A stretch of 64,000 nt of DNA, from contig JBAMDO010000025.1 of the NCBI GenBank assembly GCA_037074765.1, positions 1 through 64,000 on the forward strand, given 5' to 3'. A program made the position numbers and the translations under genes. Of the stretch, positions 11,686-27,925 are shown one piece after another. Within the stretch, counting starts at the first letter, position 1. Every line of letters starts with the position of its first letter. The notes below the pieces were generated by a model. It had not been told where the DNA came from and did no database searches. It saw only the letters and a list, made by a program, of their open reading frames with translations. The stretch is from Mansonella perstans. Lineage: Eukaryota; Nematoda; Chromadorea; Rhabditida; Onchocercidae.

Positions 11686-13566
11686 TCAAGTCAGAGCTAT
11701 TTGAAAATAAACTGAAATTAATCATTTGTATGGGTAAAAAAAAAAAAAAAGAAAAAAACACCTCATATCACGTATACATCTTATCATGAGTACAGCTATG
11801 AAAGGTCTAACAATGAATATGATACAGCTATGACACCTCTTATCATACATTTGGCAATGATAAGCATATCATATATTGCATTCGAAATTACTGATAAGGA
11901 ATTTGTACGAATTCGTCACTTTCGGCAATGATTCAAACTCAAAGAAACACAACTGCCACGTAGCGGAGAAACCCCATAAAAGTATTGTATAGTAGAGAGA
12001 GTGATGAGAACATGTCAGAGTTCAAGCACCTATTGGAGTTATCCCGTTCGGGCCGTAGTTTGCCTATCTTCGGAGAATTTGTAACGTTTGCCAGTGTTTA
12101 CCATTGGGTACATATCACACTGGTCGATGTGTTATGTTGTTGTGACCGTTAGGAAATGAGTAAACTTCTGACTGCAAGTTGTATTAATCATTAGTTTGAT
12201 AAAACTTCTAACTGTAAACAGTGTTAATCATTAGTTTGATAAAACTTCTTAATTATTAGTTTGATAAAACTTCTAACTGTAAACAGTGTTAATCATTAGT
12301 TTGATAAAACTTCTGACTGTAAACAGTGTTAATCATTAGTTTGTTTTTTTTTTTTTTTTTTTTGTTTGATAAAACTTCTGACTGTAAACAGTGTTAATCA
12401 TTAGTTTGATAAAACTTCTGACTGTAAACAGTGTTAATCATTAGTTTGATAAAATTTCTGACTGTAAACAGTGTTAATCATTAGTTTGATAAAATTTCTG
12501 ATTGTAAACAGTGTTAATCATTAGTTGACATTAGTTGATATCATTAGTTGTTAATATCATTAGGTTTATGGCAAGTGTAAGAGCTGTTGAGCTGAATTTG
12601 TTTAAAAAGAAACTATTTTAAAATAGTACGATGATTAGAATTGATGAAAGTCAGAATAGTAGGTAGATGGAATTAATGTTTCAAAAGCCTATATTTGTTA
12701 AGCTTAGGCTAAATGCTTTGATGGAATATTTACCTTACTAAATGTCCTCCTTTGCGTGTCCACTTATGATGTAAGTTTTTATATGCATTTAATATTGCAA
12801 ATGACCTTATGCACTTGTGCAAATTTTGTTTCAATTAAGATTATGTATGGGTTTAAAGGTCAAGTGCTATTTTAATATATGGCTGATATTTAGTGATATT
12901 CGTACTTTGGAAAGCTTCAACAGGCAGTAAAATAATAGATGTTTTCCTGTTCGACTTATTATCATCATAACAATATAGTGGACAGCTGAGAAGAATGGAC
13001 ATTTGTAGCATATATTAATATGCATATTAGCCTATTTCATTGCACTATGTACTGCTTTCACTAATAGGCCATTAGGCTTATTCCCCAATCTTTATATTTT
13101 AATCAAATTTTGAAAATTTGAATAAAAATCAAATTAGTACAGTTTATACCGTCTATCTATAACACACTATAGGTAATTATGCAAACTTAAACACTTTCTC
13201 TGAATTCCATTTTTCATATCGTCGTAAATGACGTGTCATCTAACTTTTCTTTCTACACTAGCGGTATATATTATGATATATAAAGGAATAAAGCTAGAAG
13301 CTCAAATTATTCAAAAATTGTTCAATTGTTCAATCATTAAGTGTTATTGGTTAGCACGTAAATTGTTGATAAATGCTAATTCAAATTTGATTGCTTCTTA
13401 ATTTAGAATAATTTGCATATATTGAAATTGATCATTATTTATTTTTGCGACTGTCAGATTACTTTTATTGATTTTGTAGCGTTTCATTTTTTTTTCTTAT
13501 TCTTGATTTTTCACAATGTAATTGTATATAAATGTGATGGAATTTTTAATAAGTTATAGGGATCAA
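11686..13566. other. Intergenic between divergent NDUFB11 and RhoGDI
   Basis: This 1.9-kb stretch lies upstream of both genes. It contains an A-rich run at about 11737-11757, the 40-bp minisatellite at 12163-12530 and otherwise low-complexity AT-rich sequence. No open frame has recognisable similarity. Confidence 0.5.
12163..12530. repeat. 40-bp tandem minisatellite interrupted by a poly-T run
   Basis: About nine head-to-tail copies are present of a 40-bp unit beginning TTTGATAAAACTTCTGACTG and ending TAAACAGTGTTAATCATTAG. Copies differ by a few bases, and one is truncated (about 12245-12262). One copy boundary is split by a run of 20 T at 12344-12363, after which the array resumes in register. 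The right end decays into ATTAGTTGATATC fragments. Confidence 0.9.
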
Positions 13567-14994
13567 ATGGATGAGAAAGAAATGCAGGATTTGGAATTGG
13601 ACAGCCCACAGGAAATTTACGTACCACCTCCGCAGAAGTCCGTTTCAGAAATTATTGCAACTGATGCTAATGATGAAAGTTTGAATCGGTGGGTAATTTA
13701 CTCCATTTGGAAATTATTCCATGCTTTTCAAAAAAAAAACACTTCATCAGAAGAATTCAAAACTGAATAATATTAATCCTTTACAAGATTATTCAAAATA
13801 ATATGTCCTTTAATCGGAAATGGTCCAAAAAATTTTGAACTAGATATAAAGCAACGATAATCTCTAAACTTCATTTGTTGGAGTATTATTTCGATAACAT
13901 AAAAACATGGCATAGTTGATTTAAAGTTTTTAACGACACATTTCCTATATTTAAAGTTCGATGCAGGTCTTACTAATTTACAGTTATAAACAAGCTCTTT
14001 TGGGTCAAGCGAAATCGGGACAAGTGATTGTTGATGCAACCGATCCTCGTAATGTTCTTGTACGTTCCATCACTCTGATTGTTGAGGATCGTCCGGATAT
14101 TACAATGCATCTTGATAAAGGTAAGTTTTTTCCGTTTTATCTGTATTTCTTTTCTCATTCAGAACAGGCAGCCGTCACACTATTTGAATAACTTGTGTTA
14201 ATGTTGTGGAACTACTTGCGAATTAATCTTCGAAGTTCTGCTAAAGTACCTTCCATTTAAACGGAGGAAGTACCAAGGTTTGCATAAAATTGCAGAACAT
14301 TTGAACGAGGCATCATTCGTAATAAAGGAAGGAGCTGCATATAGGATTCGTTTTGATTTTCATGTACAGAGAGAGATTTGTACTGGTTTGAAATATATAC
14401 AGAAAGTTACGCGTCATTCTATAACAGGTGTGAGAATTTCCTGTTTTGTATAAACATGTTAAAATTTCGGTACTGCTTGCTGAAAAATGATACACATAAA
14501 TTATTAACCTTCATTTCGCAATTTATTATGCTATAATGTGGAAAGTTTTTTAGTATTTGTAGTGATGAGTGGACACTCAACAAAGAAGATACCTTTAAAA
14601 AATGAAACTTGGATCAAGTATTGGGATGTTGTCATGTTTCTTTTCATTAATCTTTTCAGTTGATAGAGAAACGTTTATGATGGGTTCATATGCGCCGAAA
14701 TTGGAAATGCAGTCATTTATTACTCCATTAGATGAAGCTCCATCTGGTCATTTTTCTGATATTTTTCAAATACTAGAAGATCTTCCATCAGGCTTATCAC
14801 GTTCATAAGTCCAGGCGATCACTTAATTTTTTGAAAATTGTTATATCACTAGTTCGTTTCACTTAGCTGTAACATTTGCAGGTATGTTGCATCGTGGGAC
14901 TTACAAGATAAAATCGCAAATATGTGATGATGATGGCCATGATTGGTTATCTTGGACATGGAGTCTAGAAATTGCAAAAGATTGGGTAGAATGA
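13567..14994 (+). CDS. Rho GDP-dissociation inhibitor (RhoGDI)
   Basis: RhoGDI binds prenylated Rho, Rac and Cdc42 in the cytosol and keeps them inactive and off membranes. Exons are 13567-13688, 13984-14120, 14296-14427, 14660-14746 and 14882-14994. They total 591 nt, giving 196 residues with all phases consistent, close to the usual 200 or so. An acidic N-terminal arm (MDEKEMQDLELDSPQEIY) precedes the regulatory YKQALLG segment. The immunoglobulin-like domain that holds the prenyl group follows, with FVIKEGAAYRIRFDFHVQRE, GLKYIQKVTRHSITVDRETF, MMGSYAPK, EEAP-like LDEAPSGMLHRGTYKIKS, and the C-terminal DGHDWLSWTWSLEIAKDW. All blocks match animal RhoGDI. The start Met is the family position. 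Confidence 0.96.
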
Positions 14995-15297
14995 GTAGCT
15001 TTTTTTTCCACTGCATGACTTTTTGTAGTGGGCTTGACTGCCTTTTATCATTCACTTCTGCACTTTCATAATTGCGAGGTTTTTTCTACTGATGAGTATA
15101 TAATGTAATGATAGCTTTCATAAATGTAATGATGGGGTAGATTTTGTGGGATTTGGTCATATGTTCATGATTTCACTTTATTGCTTTTTTCTTTCCAGTT
15201 AATATTTTTGGTCTTCCTATTCATCTGCACTGCTTTGTTACTTCAAACAACTTTAGCAAGTTTTTCTTGTTAGTGAACTGCTTTATTGCATTAGTTC

Positions 15298-15329
<32 letters not shown>

Positions 15330-17235
15330 TTTAATCTGTATTATCCTTATTCATATAGCCAACTGTACAATATACAAGCTGAATGTTGCTAGCGGTGATT
15401 TGTATAAAGTTTTATTCCTGATTCACAATAACTTTTTTTTTCCTGTTCAGATTGTTTGCGCAAACAGAAATTGTTACATAAACATTATTTTAATACAGTT
15501 ATTGTTTGTTAGTCTAATGCTTCAAATACTTATGGTTATTTAAGCTACTAATGAAGAAAACAAGTATTACTCTATTTTTTATCATTTAAATTCATTATAT
15601 CTTGTCATAACTTGTATTTGAGACTTGGTAAATTTAATATTCCTTTGAATTATTTAAATGTAGACAGAATTGTTGAGATTTATGGATTCAAAGTTGTATG
15701 TGTGGACCAAATCAATACAAAGCTGAACGCATCCGCTTCAAAATATGGTCTCAAAGGAAATTTTCTATCGCTCGGAGAAGCTCACAATCCTATGATGAAA
15801 ATAATCTGTAGATGATTAAAATAAATTTACCATATTGCTGTTCATTCTTTAGCACTTTAAATGAAATGTTACTTTTTTACATGGATAGATGAGAATTGCA
15901 CAGAGATTTGTTTGTGGAAGATTGTTTATCTGCTGAATAATTATGGTTGCAATTAGCTTTGCTGAAGTTCTAATTATGAACTCTGAACAAAATGACTGCA
16001 TAATTTACATAAATTTCATGAAATCTTTAAAGCACTTTGTCCCACTTTCCATATACTAGAGACCAACAAAAAGGCAGCAATCGCCCACTTTTATTGGGGC
16101 CTAGCGTAAATGATTAAAAAGAATCATTTCATGCTCTATGGGTTGGCTGTTTTATGTTAAAATACAACATTTTTGATAAATCAGATGCAATGTTTTGGTA
16201 TATTCATTAATGGTCAGTCTTTTTCGCCCAGTCCTTCACAATCTAATTTCACTATTCCAATGCTAAACTCAATGTTGTACGCGTTGGAATGATGGTAAAA
16301 GTGGAGTCAGGATGGACTGAACAACTCTATCATTTTGCAGAGGCACAACACTTCTGAAAGTTCCTCTTTTTCATTAGATGGAATTTGCAAGTAGTTTCGG
16401 AGCTTCTCTTTAATTTGTAAGTTGAAATTGACAATCAAAGTAAACTTTAAAGCCAACTGAAGATTTCCAGTATACCATGGTTTGCATCTCTCTAAAGTCA
16501 TCTCAATGTTTACTTTACACTTCCATAGTTTTACTCAATCAGAACATTCAAAAAACTGCACCGCTAGAAAATGACAGATTGGTGAAATGTCCTTTTCCTT
16601 TTCTCTCTCATAATCTCTATGCCATAAAATTTGATGGTATCATATACTTTGTAAATATTACGATAGCTCTAGCAGAATCATTAATTAAAGAGCTGCAAGA
16701 ATTGTGGTCTAACGATACTAACATCGACGTCAGGTACAGCTATAGGGGAAAAATATGAATGACTAACTTTACAGCAAGAAGAAAATGCAATTACTTCAAA
16801 TTACAAAAACTAAAAATTTGAAAATCATTTCTAAAAACGCTAGCTTAAACTCATACAAGAAAAGGGAGCGAAATGTGTTAAATCATGTTCCATTACAAAC
16901 AATCCTTTTTACTTTTACAATCTTGAACCATACATCCAAAAATTTGCCGCCACAACAATAAAAAATGTAACAAAACACAAGCCATTTTATAAAAACCAAC
17001 AATTACAATATTACAATAATTTGTTGTAATAATAACAGAAATAATACTCCCTTTCGAAATAATTAATAACAAAATATATTTTAAAAATGGACGAGAGATA
17101 ATGAAATCTTTTGAAGTTCATTATTTTTATCTCCCTTCACAATTTTTCAACTATTTGTTTCATTAGAGTGGTGCCCTTGTTTGATTTAATGATTTTCCCA
17201 TCTAACAGCACTATTCCTCAAATCCGAAGCCAACA
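14995..17235. other. Convergent intergenic, 2.2 kb
   Basis: This lies between the stop codons of RhoGDI (+) and PDI (-). It contains a run of 28 T at 15299-15326. Short open frames at 15612-15815 (+) and 16477-16758 (+) have no recognisable motif and no supporting splice context, and I do not call them genes. Confidence 0.5.
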
Positions 17236-21112
<3,877 letters not shown>

Positions 21113-21117
21113 GACCT
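21113..21117 (-). other. Probable spliced-leader acceptor of PDI
   Basis: On the minus strand TTCCAG ends at 21116, leaving only GTC before the ATG. The upstream frame offers no better signal peptide, so this is most simply read as a trans-splice site and it decides the start codon. A cis-spliced 5' UTR intron would look the same. Confidence 0.5.
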
Positions 21118-23495
21118 GGAACATGAAATGATTGTTAGTATGACGCGACACGGACACCTAATCATAGACGCCATACCACCCACACCCATCGTCACTTTGA
21201 TAACAGTCTACCCCACCCATCTTTTCCCCTCCCCTCCCTTATCTCTGGCTTATAGCGAATTGTGTGTTGTTCGCCCATTGGATAACGTGTATGACACACC
21301 CCCGTATAACCATTGGTTATATGCTCCATCATGAATTTCCGTGAGGACGATTGCGCACCCCCCCTCCCTAAAAGTTGTTTATTGCGTTATTTACAGCAGA
21401 TTGCTGGAGAATTCTTCACCTGTTTGTCGTTATGAGAGTTTAGGGTACACGTAAAATGTTGCGTATTTGCGGTGAAACGACAATTTTCACGTGAAACTGC
21501 AACGTTTGGAAGATTTTTTTGTTCATTTGTTGGATTGTAAAAAAAAAAAAGAAAAAAAAAAAAACTTTACTAACAGATTGAATTAATAAAAATTGGTTGT
21601 AAAATTTCAATAAATTGGACATATAGATGCTTTTACCTGAATAAGGCATTTCTACGTCAATTCGCCCTTTGTAAAGAAGACCTAAAATCTATCATGCAAA
21701 ATTACAAACTTTGATAGAAGAAAAATTACCAAATCACCGAAACGTCATCTGCACTAGAATGAATATCTAATAGAAACATTGAAAAAGTTACACGAAAACG
21801 AATCGTACTTTTTCCTCATAACTTCAGCTTCTTAAACATTTTACTGAACAGTTAGTTGCTTTCTTCAACATTTTTGTGTTTGTTGATGAACTCAAAATTT
21901 GTTTTCTCTTGGGACCTATTTCTTTCTAATTGAGCTCAAGAAATGATCGAAACTATGATGACATCCATTTGTTCATTATATGTTATGTTTTTCCATTTTC
22001 TGTAAGATCAATCAGTAGAAAGGCACAAATAGGTCATTTTGTGTTAATCTTATCAACTAAGTCTCCACAACAACTCGGCCATGTGACATCTTCAAAGAAA
22101 CAGTCATTAGTTATTGTTAAAAAGATCCTCTTTTATTATCCTAGTCAATTCTATAAATTTATTCTTACATTTTAAGGAATAAGACAACATCATTTCAATT
22201 TAAATCTTAATTTAAGTTTATAATTGTCATGTTTAACTTATTTCAATTTAATGATCATATTAGTCCTAAAATTATTGAGGAAGAATCATGTGAAAATATG
22301 GTAGATTTATTGCTATGCATACAAAAGCATTTATTCAGTAAAAAAAGTAAACTGAATTTTGCCATTGTCACTTTTCCTGTCAAAATTGGACGGAATATTA
22401 TTCTACCAGTGAAAAACTTTCTGCAATTTTGAAGAAATTAAAATGCTTTTAAACCTTTCAATATTGGAACCAATTTGTAGTGCAGGTTTTTCAAAAGATT
22501 AAATATAAACGTGTTCTCCGATGACAATTTTCAGTGTGCAGAATAGAGTGTTTCTAAAATTTATTCTGATTCCTGAAGCTATTTCCAAAATTGCATTTAT
22601 AAAAAAAAAAAAAAAAAAAAAAAAGTGGGGTAGCACTAATAATGATTCGATATTATTTCTTAACTGAAAGTACTAATGGAAATCAATGCTCATAAAATTA
22701 CAGGGAAATGGTGAGTTTTATGAAATAAAAATGTTTTTATACTTGGAAAAAGTCCAACATGCTGACTATTATTAAATATTATATTTGACTTAATTGTAGG
22801 GTTACATCGTTTTGGTCTCATTTTAACCAAAAGCTGCATTTCCTTTACCCTGCTTAAAACTCTTTGAGATTTCTCAGCTTCCATTACTTCTGCGTTAAAA
22901 TGATTCAGAAATTCATCGAATATTAAAATGTCCTCAAAAAGCTGATGCAATCAAAGATTTTATGAGTTTTAGCATATAAATTTAGCAGTTTGATGGAAGT
23001 GTATAATTTTCATTTAATCTATGACATTAAAAGTTCACATTAAAGTTAATAAAAATGAACCGTACAAATCAAATTATCAATGTATTAAAATGAAAAAAAT
23101 GAAGATAAGTTGAATAATGAAGAAAATGAATGGCCTTTAAGTTGTGATTGTAACTAACTGATAAAATTATATTAAAAAAAATTCTCGATAAATAAAATCG
23201 TTCTTTTCTATTCATACTATTCAAAGTACTAGAGTTTATGAGCAATCAAGCAATGTAAATATCTGTTTCATATCGAAGCCTATGCGTGAGCCAAGAACCG
23301 CATAAAAGGGATAATACACGCGTGGGTTCATGTCAGATTGTATAATTAAGATAGAGATTAGAGAAATCGTGGATTTGAGGAGTAATGAGATTTTATCTTC
23401 GTGTCAATTAATTATGTCTTAAATTATATGTGAAAATTTCAAAAGTGTTCTCGGTGATGAATTTAATTCTTTCGTACTTATATTTCATTTGTCAG
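21118..23495. other. Shared upstream region of PDI (-) and RUNDC1 (+)
   Basis: This 2.4-kb divergent spacer contains a C-rich patch on the plus strand (21166-21260) that is unusual for this AT-rich window and probably belongs to the PDI promoter. It also contains a CACGTG E-box at 21488-21493 and a run of 24 A at 22601-22624. No coding exon is supported. Confidence 0.5.
21653..21659 (-). promoter_or_regulatory. TGACGTA, UPRE-like site upstream of PDI
   Basis: TGACGTA reads on the PDI strand about 540 bp upstream of its start. It resembles the TGACGTG core bound by XBP1 and ATF6, which drive ER chaperones under folding stress. A 7-mer occurs by chance often, so this is only a candidate. Confidence 0.2.
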
Positions 23496-23502
23496 GAAGG
23501 AA
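23494..23502 (+). other. Probable spliced-leader acceptor of RUNDC1
   Basis: TTTGTCAG ends at 23495, seven bases before the first of two consecutive ATG codons. The short leader fits trans-splicing. Confidence 0.45.
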
Positions 23503-26500
23503 ATGATGATTGGCAAGAAAGCTGTGGACGCTAATAAATTATCTTCAACATTTACTGATAAATTAGTACCCAGCACTTCAGATGGCAAGTTTCATTTATC
23601 AGTCCAATTTTTTTGCACTCCAAATTTTAATTTTTGTTTTCTAAAAACATAAATATGGTTAATTTTTATTTGTAATTGAAAGTTACGAAGCATCGTATCC
23701 TTCAATTTGATTTTTTGGATTTTTCCAGATGAATCAGATACGGAAAGATGGGCTTCAGCTGGTGAATCTTCGGGCGAGCAACTAGCTGTGCAGTTGTGAG
23801 TTTTGCATTTTAACTATGATTTCTAAATAATTGTGATCTGCTGTTGGTCAGTGGAATAGTGATTACTAGTGATTAATTGGTTATTTTTGTCTTCAGTTAT
23901 TTTGTTTTTGATTTTTATAAAGACATTCAGTCGTATTCAGTTTTCAAAGCTACTTCTATTCGTACAAATTTTTATGTGTAAATAATATGAGGAATTTCAT
24001 TCGTGCTTCAGAATTCCTGGCATTCACTGAAAAAGTAATTAGTCAAACACCTTTGATCATCTGTTTCAGAAATGAACAGCTTCGCTTTCGGGAACTCGAA
24101 GAGGAGCAAGAACGATTGAACAATTCACTGCTATCGTTATCTACACATTTTGCGCAAGTGCAGTTTCGTCTGAAGCAAATCAGTAAGGCAGATGCATCTG
24201 AAAGAGATGTAATTGTGTTTTTTTTTCTTTTTTTCATGAATTCCAAATTCGTAAGGTTATGTTTTTCCATAAATTACTTTAGCTCAGAAGTAAGGGGAAA
24301 AAAGTACTGGTTTCGCAGTTTCGCTCACTCACCTTTCTCAATTTCACATTATTGATTGCTAAGCGCGCAAAAAGTGTCTGTAAATTGTTATCTCTTAGTA
24401 TCCACTACATTCTGTAGAGCAGTAGCTTGCAGCGATTACTGAAAGAACTGGAAGATTTCGCGTTCCGCGGTTGTACTGATTTGGGATTAGGAAAACATAA
24501 ATGCTTGCCAGTGATGAATAATGGCAAAAAAGGTGATCTGGATCAGCAAAAAGAACGGCAAAAGATACTTATCGATCATCTGAAACAACAGTTGGAAGAT
24601 TTAGAGAAATATGCTTATGAAAGCGGTGAAGGTGACCTTCCAAGCGCCGAAGTCATGGCTAGACAGGTATGTTTTGTTGCTTCTGTTCAGTTTATCTAAT
24701 ATGAGTTGACTGGCTATTTTTTTCGCGTGATTTTCACCTGCTATATTGTGCTTGATAGATAAGACTTTCTTCCCCATATTAGTGAGAGAATTGGAAATTT
24801 GATGTGGTTTGAAAAATGGTCTATTTTAGAAAGCAATTATCGACAAACTTCACGAAAAAGTCCAGTTAGATCTAGAGCTGGATAGAATGTCTCAAAGCGA
24901 TTTGCAAGAAAAGGTAGATGAAGCATTGAAAAAGGTACTTTCTTCAAGCAATATGTTCATGGATTCAAAATTTTAAGACACGAAAGGTGTTATACTGTTA
25001 TTCTCTAGGTCTTAAGAAGTCTTTGTACACTATACGTTGGATCGATTTTTTGGATCGATATATTTTTAGCTTGTGAACCCAATTAAAGCAAAGGAGCAAT
25101 TAGTGGAGCAGCTACAAGCGCAGATTGGCGATCTTGAACGATTTATTGGTTTTCTGCAAACGGAAGCCAGTGAGCACCTACCTAATTCATTTGCTTCGCT
25201 ACCCATTGTATCGGCAAAGAAGGGTTCACTCATGAATTTAATCAAGTTTAACCAGAAATTTGAGCGCAATCATTTGAAGCAAACACTACAAGGAAGTCAT
25301 TATGGGCAAGTGTTTCCAAAACTATACATTCCTAATGTTTCTGTGTTCTGTTGAGTGTTGAAATAGTCATTAGGATCATTTTAGTGATGTACGAGCACAA
25401 ATAGAATTAGCAGTTGATGCAACCACGAAAGTGATGGAGAAATACCTTTTACTTTCGGTGGATACGGACGCGTCGTATGTTGAATCCTTCAGTGAATCAT
25501 GCGATGAGGTTTTTTATTTGGTGTCACTTTTTTTCCAAAAAGTAGTTCCACTAATTTTAAGAGAAGAGTTGCTTTTAAGTTCTTTTGAATGCTGTAGGAC
25601 AACAGAGCGATGGTAAATTATCACATGCTTTACCATGTTTTGTATGCGTTGCAAATTGAATGCTAAATAATGATTGATGAACTAGCAGTTCGAATAATAC
25701 CAAACTATCTGTAAAGTTGGAATAATCTGTTTAGTGACTGCGCTTCTACTTCCTTCTGGAATTGCTAATCTGCGGCATGAATTTAATCTGGAATTTATTG
25801 TTTTATTATTCATAATATGATATTCATGAAGTCTCACTTTTGATGTAGAGTTAAATGATATGGCTTACCTTACGCATTTTTTTTTTAATTGAGATTTTCA
25901 AACGTAGCGAAGAGGAAGTAGTTGCCGTCATTAGAAAACAACTATGTCCGTCCATGCGTAATCTTTTGGAACATGGTATGAATAATGTTGTGAAACATTT
26001 TGTTAATTTGACATCTTTGGGTTGCTATCCTGGAAGTTCGCTTGTTGCCAAAAGTACTAGTGGTGAGTTATTACAGTATTTAGTATCACTTTTTATGATA
26101 CTTCATAACAGATGTACTGAATAATTTGAATTTGATTTGAATGATATAACGTAAACACTGGATAAGAAGATTTAGCGCGAAAGCTGGAACATATTTGGGA
26201 TATTGTGATTTATTATTACGATTCGATGTTCGGCCGTGAATACTGTGATGCACCCATTCGCCGTCTTTCACAGAGCTACCAGCTCGATGTGATTGCAGGT
26301 CGGAGTGTCACATCAAAGCAGGTTGGAATTCACTTGCTTTGAACTTTAGAATGGGAGCTGTATGTTACTGGAACTGAAATAGCTCAGTAGTGGTTTGGAA
26401 TCGAGATTTTTGGAACTGATTTTCTCATTAACAGTTGCAATTTTAACTCCAGTATTTCGAAACGTAATGTTTGATTTATATCTTATAGCTTTTACTATCA

Positions 26501-27198
26501 ACTATCGAAAATATTGGTTCAAGTCACAGTCGACTGAAACGTTCTCCTGATGCGATGTGGAAGGCTTTAGTCTCTGCAGGACTGAATGAGAAAAAGTTAC
26601 CAGCGTGGATACGAACAATTTTCTGCACAGAACAGATTGTTGAGCAGTGTTTTGCGCCGTGGTCCTATGTAGCTAGAACAGGTATTTATTTGTTTTAAAA
26701 TTTTAAAAGCGTAAGAAGCTAATTGAAAATTGAATTAGATTACCACAAGTTTTGGCTGGATCTCATATCTTGAAGTACCGAAGTTCAGGTAGTATCGAAG
26801 CACGGTAGCGTGTAATTCCTTTTGAGGAATGTTCTAATAAAGTTGCTTGATTAGGTAAGAGTCGATTAAAATAGTTGGTAATCCAGCGTGTGACTAAAAT
26901 GAAATAGATTGATGGCTGACAAGTGCATTTTGTTCTGGAAATGCTGGACAATTGAACCTGGTATTCTTGCCGATACTGAGAGACATGTTGCAGGATGCTC
27001 CGAAGATTCTGGTAATGTGCATGAGTTTGGATTTTGAACTCTCAAATTTCGTTTTTGTCATTTAAATATCAGTGAACTGTGTAATTTGTAGGTTGTGAGG
27101 ACATTTACCAGTTGTTGGAACGTCTTCTTAAGTATGATTATCATCTACCGGTGGATTTGGCCGTACGTCCCTTTCATCAAATGAAGGATGCATTTTGA
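23503..27198 (+). CDS. RUN domain-containing protein 1 (RUNDC1)
   Basis: Thirteen exons (23503-23584, 23729-23795, 24070-24208, 24433-24666, 24830-24934, 25070-25305, 25385-25508, 25598-25612, 25894-26062, 26170-26321, 26489-26681, 26994-27011, 27092-27198) total 1641 nt, giving 546 residues with phases closing. The N-terminal half is coiled coil (LNEQLRFRELEEEQERLNNS, DHLKQQLEDLEKYAYESGEG). The vertebrate-conserved LVNPIKAKEQLVEQLQAQIG and DLERFIGFLQTE follow. The C-terminal half (VIRKQLCPSMRNLLEHGM through LSTIENIGSSHSRLKRSPDA and KLPAWIRTIF) is the RUN domain, typical of Rab/Rap effectors. The cellular role of RUNDC1 is poorly defined; p53 repression has been proposed. Introns 1 and 6 use GCAAGT donors, and the 15-nt and 18-nt exons are micro-exons inferred from phase. 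Confidence 0.92.
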
Positions 27199-27925
27199 AA
27201 ATTTTTTCATAACGTTACTTTTTCTGCATCTCAGGAAAGTCTGGTTTTAATGTATTCAGTAAATCTTATCATTTCTTATTTATATTTCTCTCGAAACTTA
27301 TACCAAATTTGGGCTTTGTGATCCATTCCATTTTTACTAATCTGGTAACTGCATGAGTTTGATGTTGTCTTTCATTATTATATCTTCATTCATATGGGTT
27401 CTCTTTGCTTTAATTTTTGCTTCATTTTAAGTTCTTGAATTGCTTGACATTTTGTTTGTTCCAATCTTAATTTTCATTTTATGTTGGCGTGCTATTTTTA
27501 CTTTTTAGTGTTAGTGAAGTAAGAAAAATTCTCTGGTTATCATAGTTTTTTCAGTTGCAACTCAATCAATAACATGCAGTGGACGTGCACTGTATGCACG
27601 CAGCTGTATGTGCATTATAAATTTTAAGCAAATTTAACAAGAATATAAAGTGTAAGTTGGTATTTTAAGTATGTTATTTGAAGAATTTTGTGTTGCTTGG
27701 TATGATATGCTTCAGATTGTTTCATTTTCAGTCTTGCGTTTTTCAAACTTGTTCTCTTTTTGCATTTGTTTAAAATAAAATTTTTTTTATTTTGTAGTGA
27801 TATGCGAATTTTGAAGACCGCTTCGTAAAAAATATCTGACATGATGATCGAGTGTCATATTCATACGGAATATTTTGTTATTGGCCATTTTATATAATTT
27901 TCAGGGATTTCCTTATAGTCCTGAT
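27199..27925. other. Spacer between RUNDC1 and TGFBRAP1 genes
   Basis: This 727-bp AT-rich spacer separates two genes on the same strand. A TTTTCAG acceptor ending at 27904 precedes the next ATG by 21 nt. A two-gene operon is possible but the spacing is loose for one. Nothing else is seen. Confidence 0.45.

Noticed and set aside
15612..15815. 67-codon open frame between RhoGDI and PDI
   Set aside because: It is AT-rich, with no motif, no splice signals and no recognisable relative. It lies in a convergent spacer where chance frames are common.
16477..16758. 93-codon open frame
   Set aside because: Its composition is random-looking, with no motif or upstream acceptor supporting it.
26377..26450. 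tRNA-like A box (TAGCTCAGTAGTGG) in a RUNDC1 intron
   Set aside because: There is no matching B box (GGTTCRANYCC) or acceptor stem within the expected distance.
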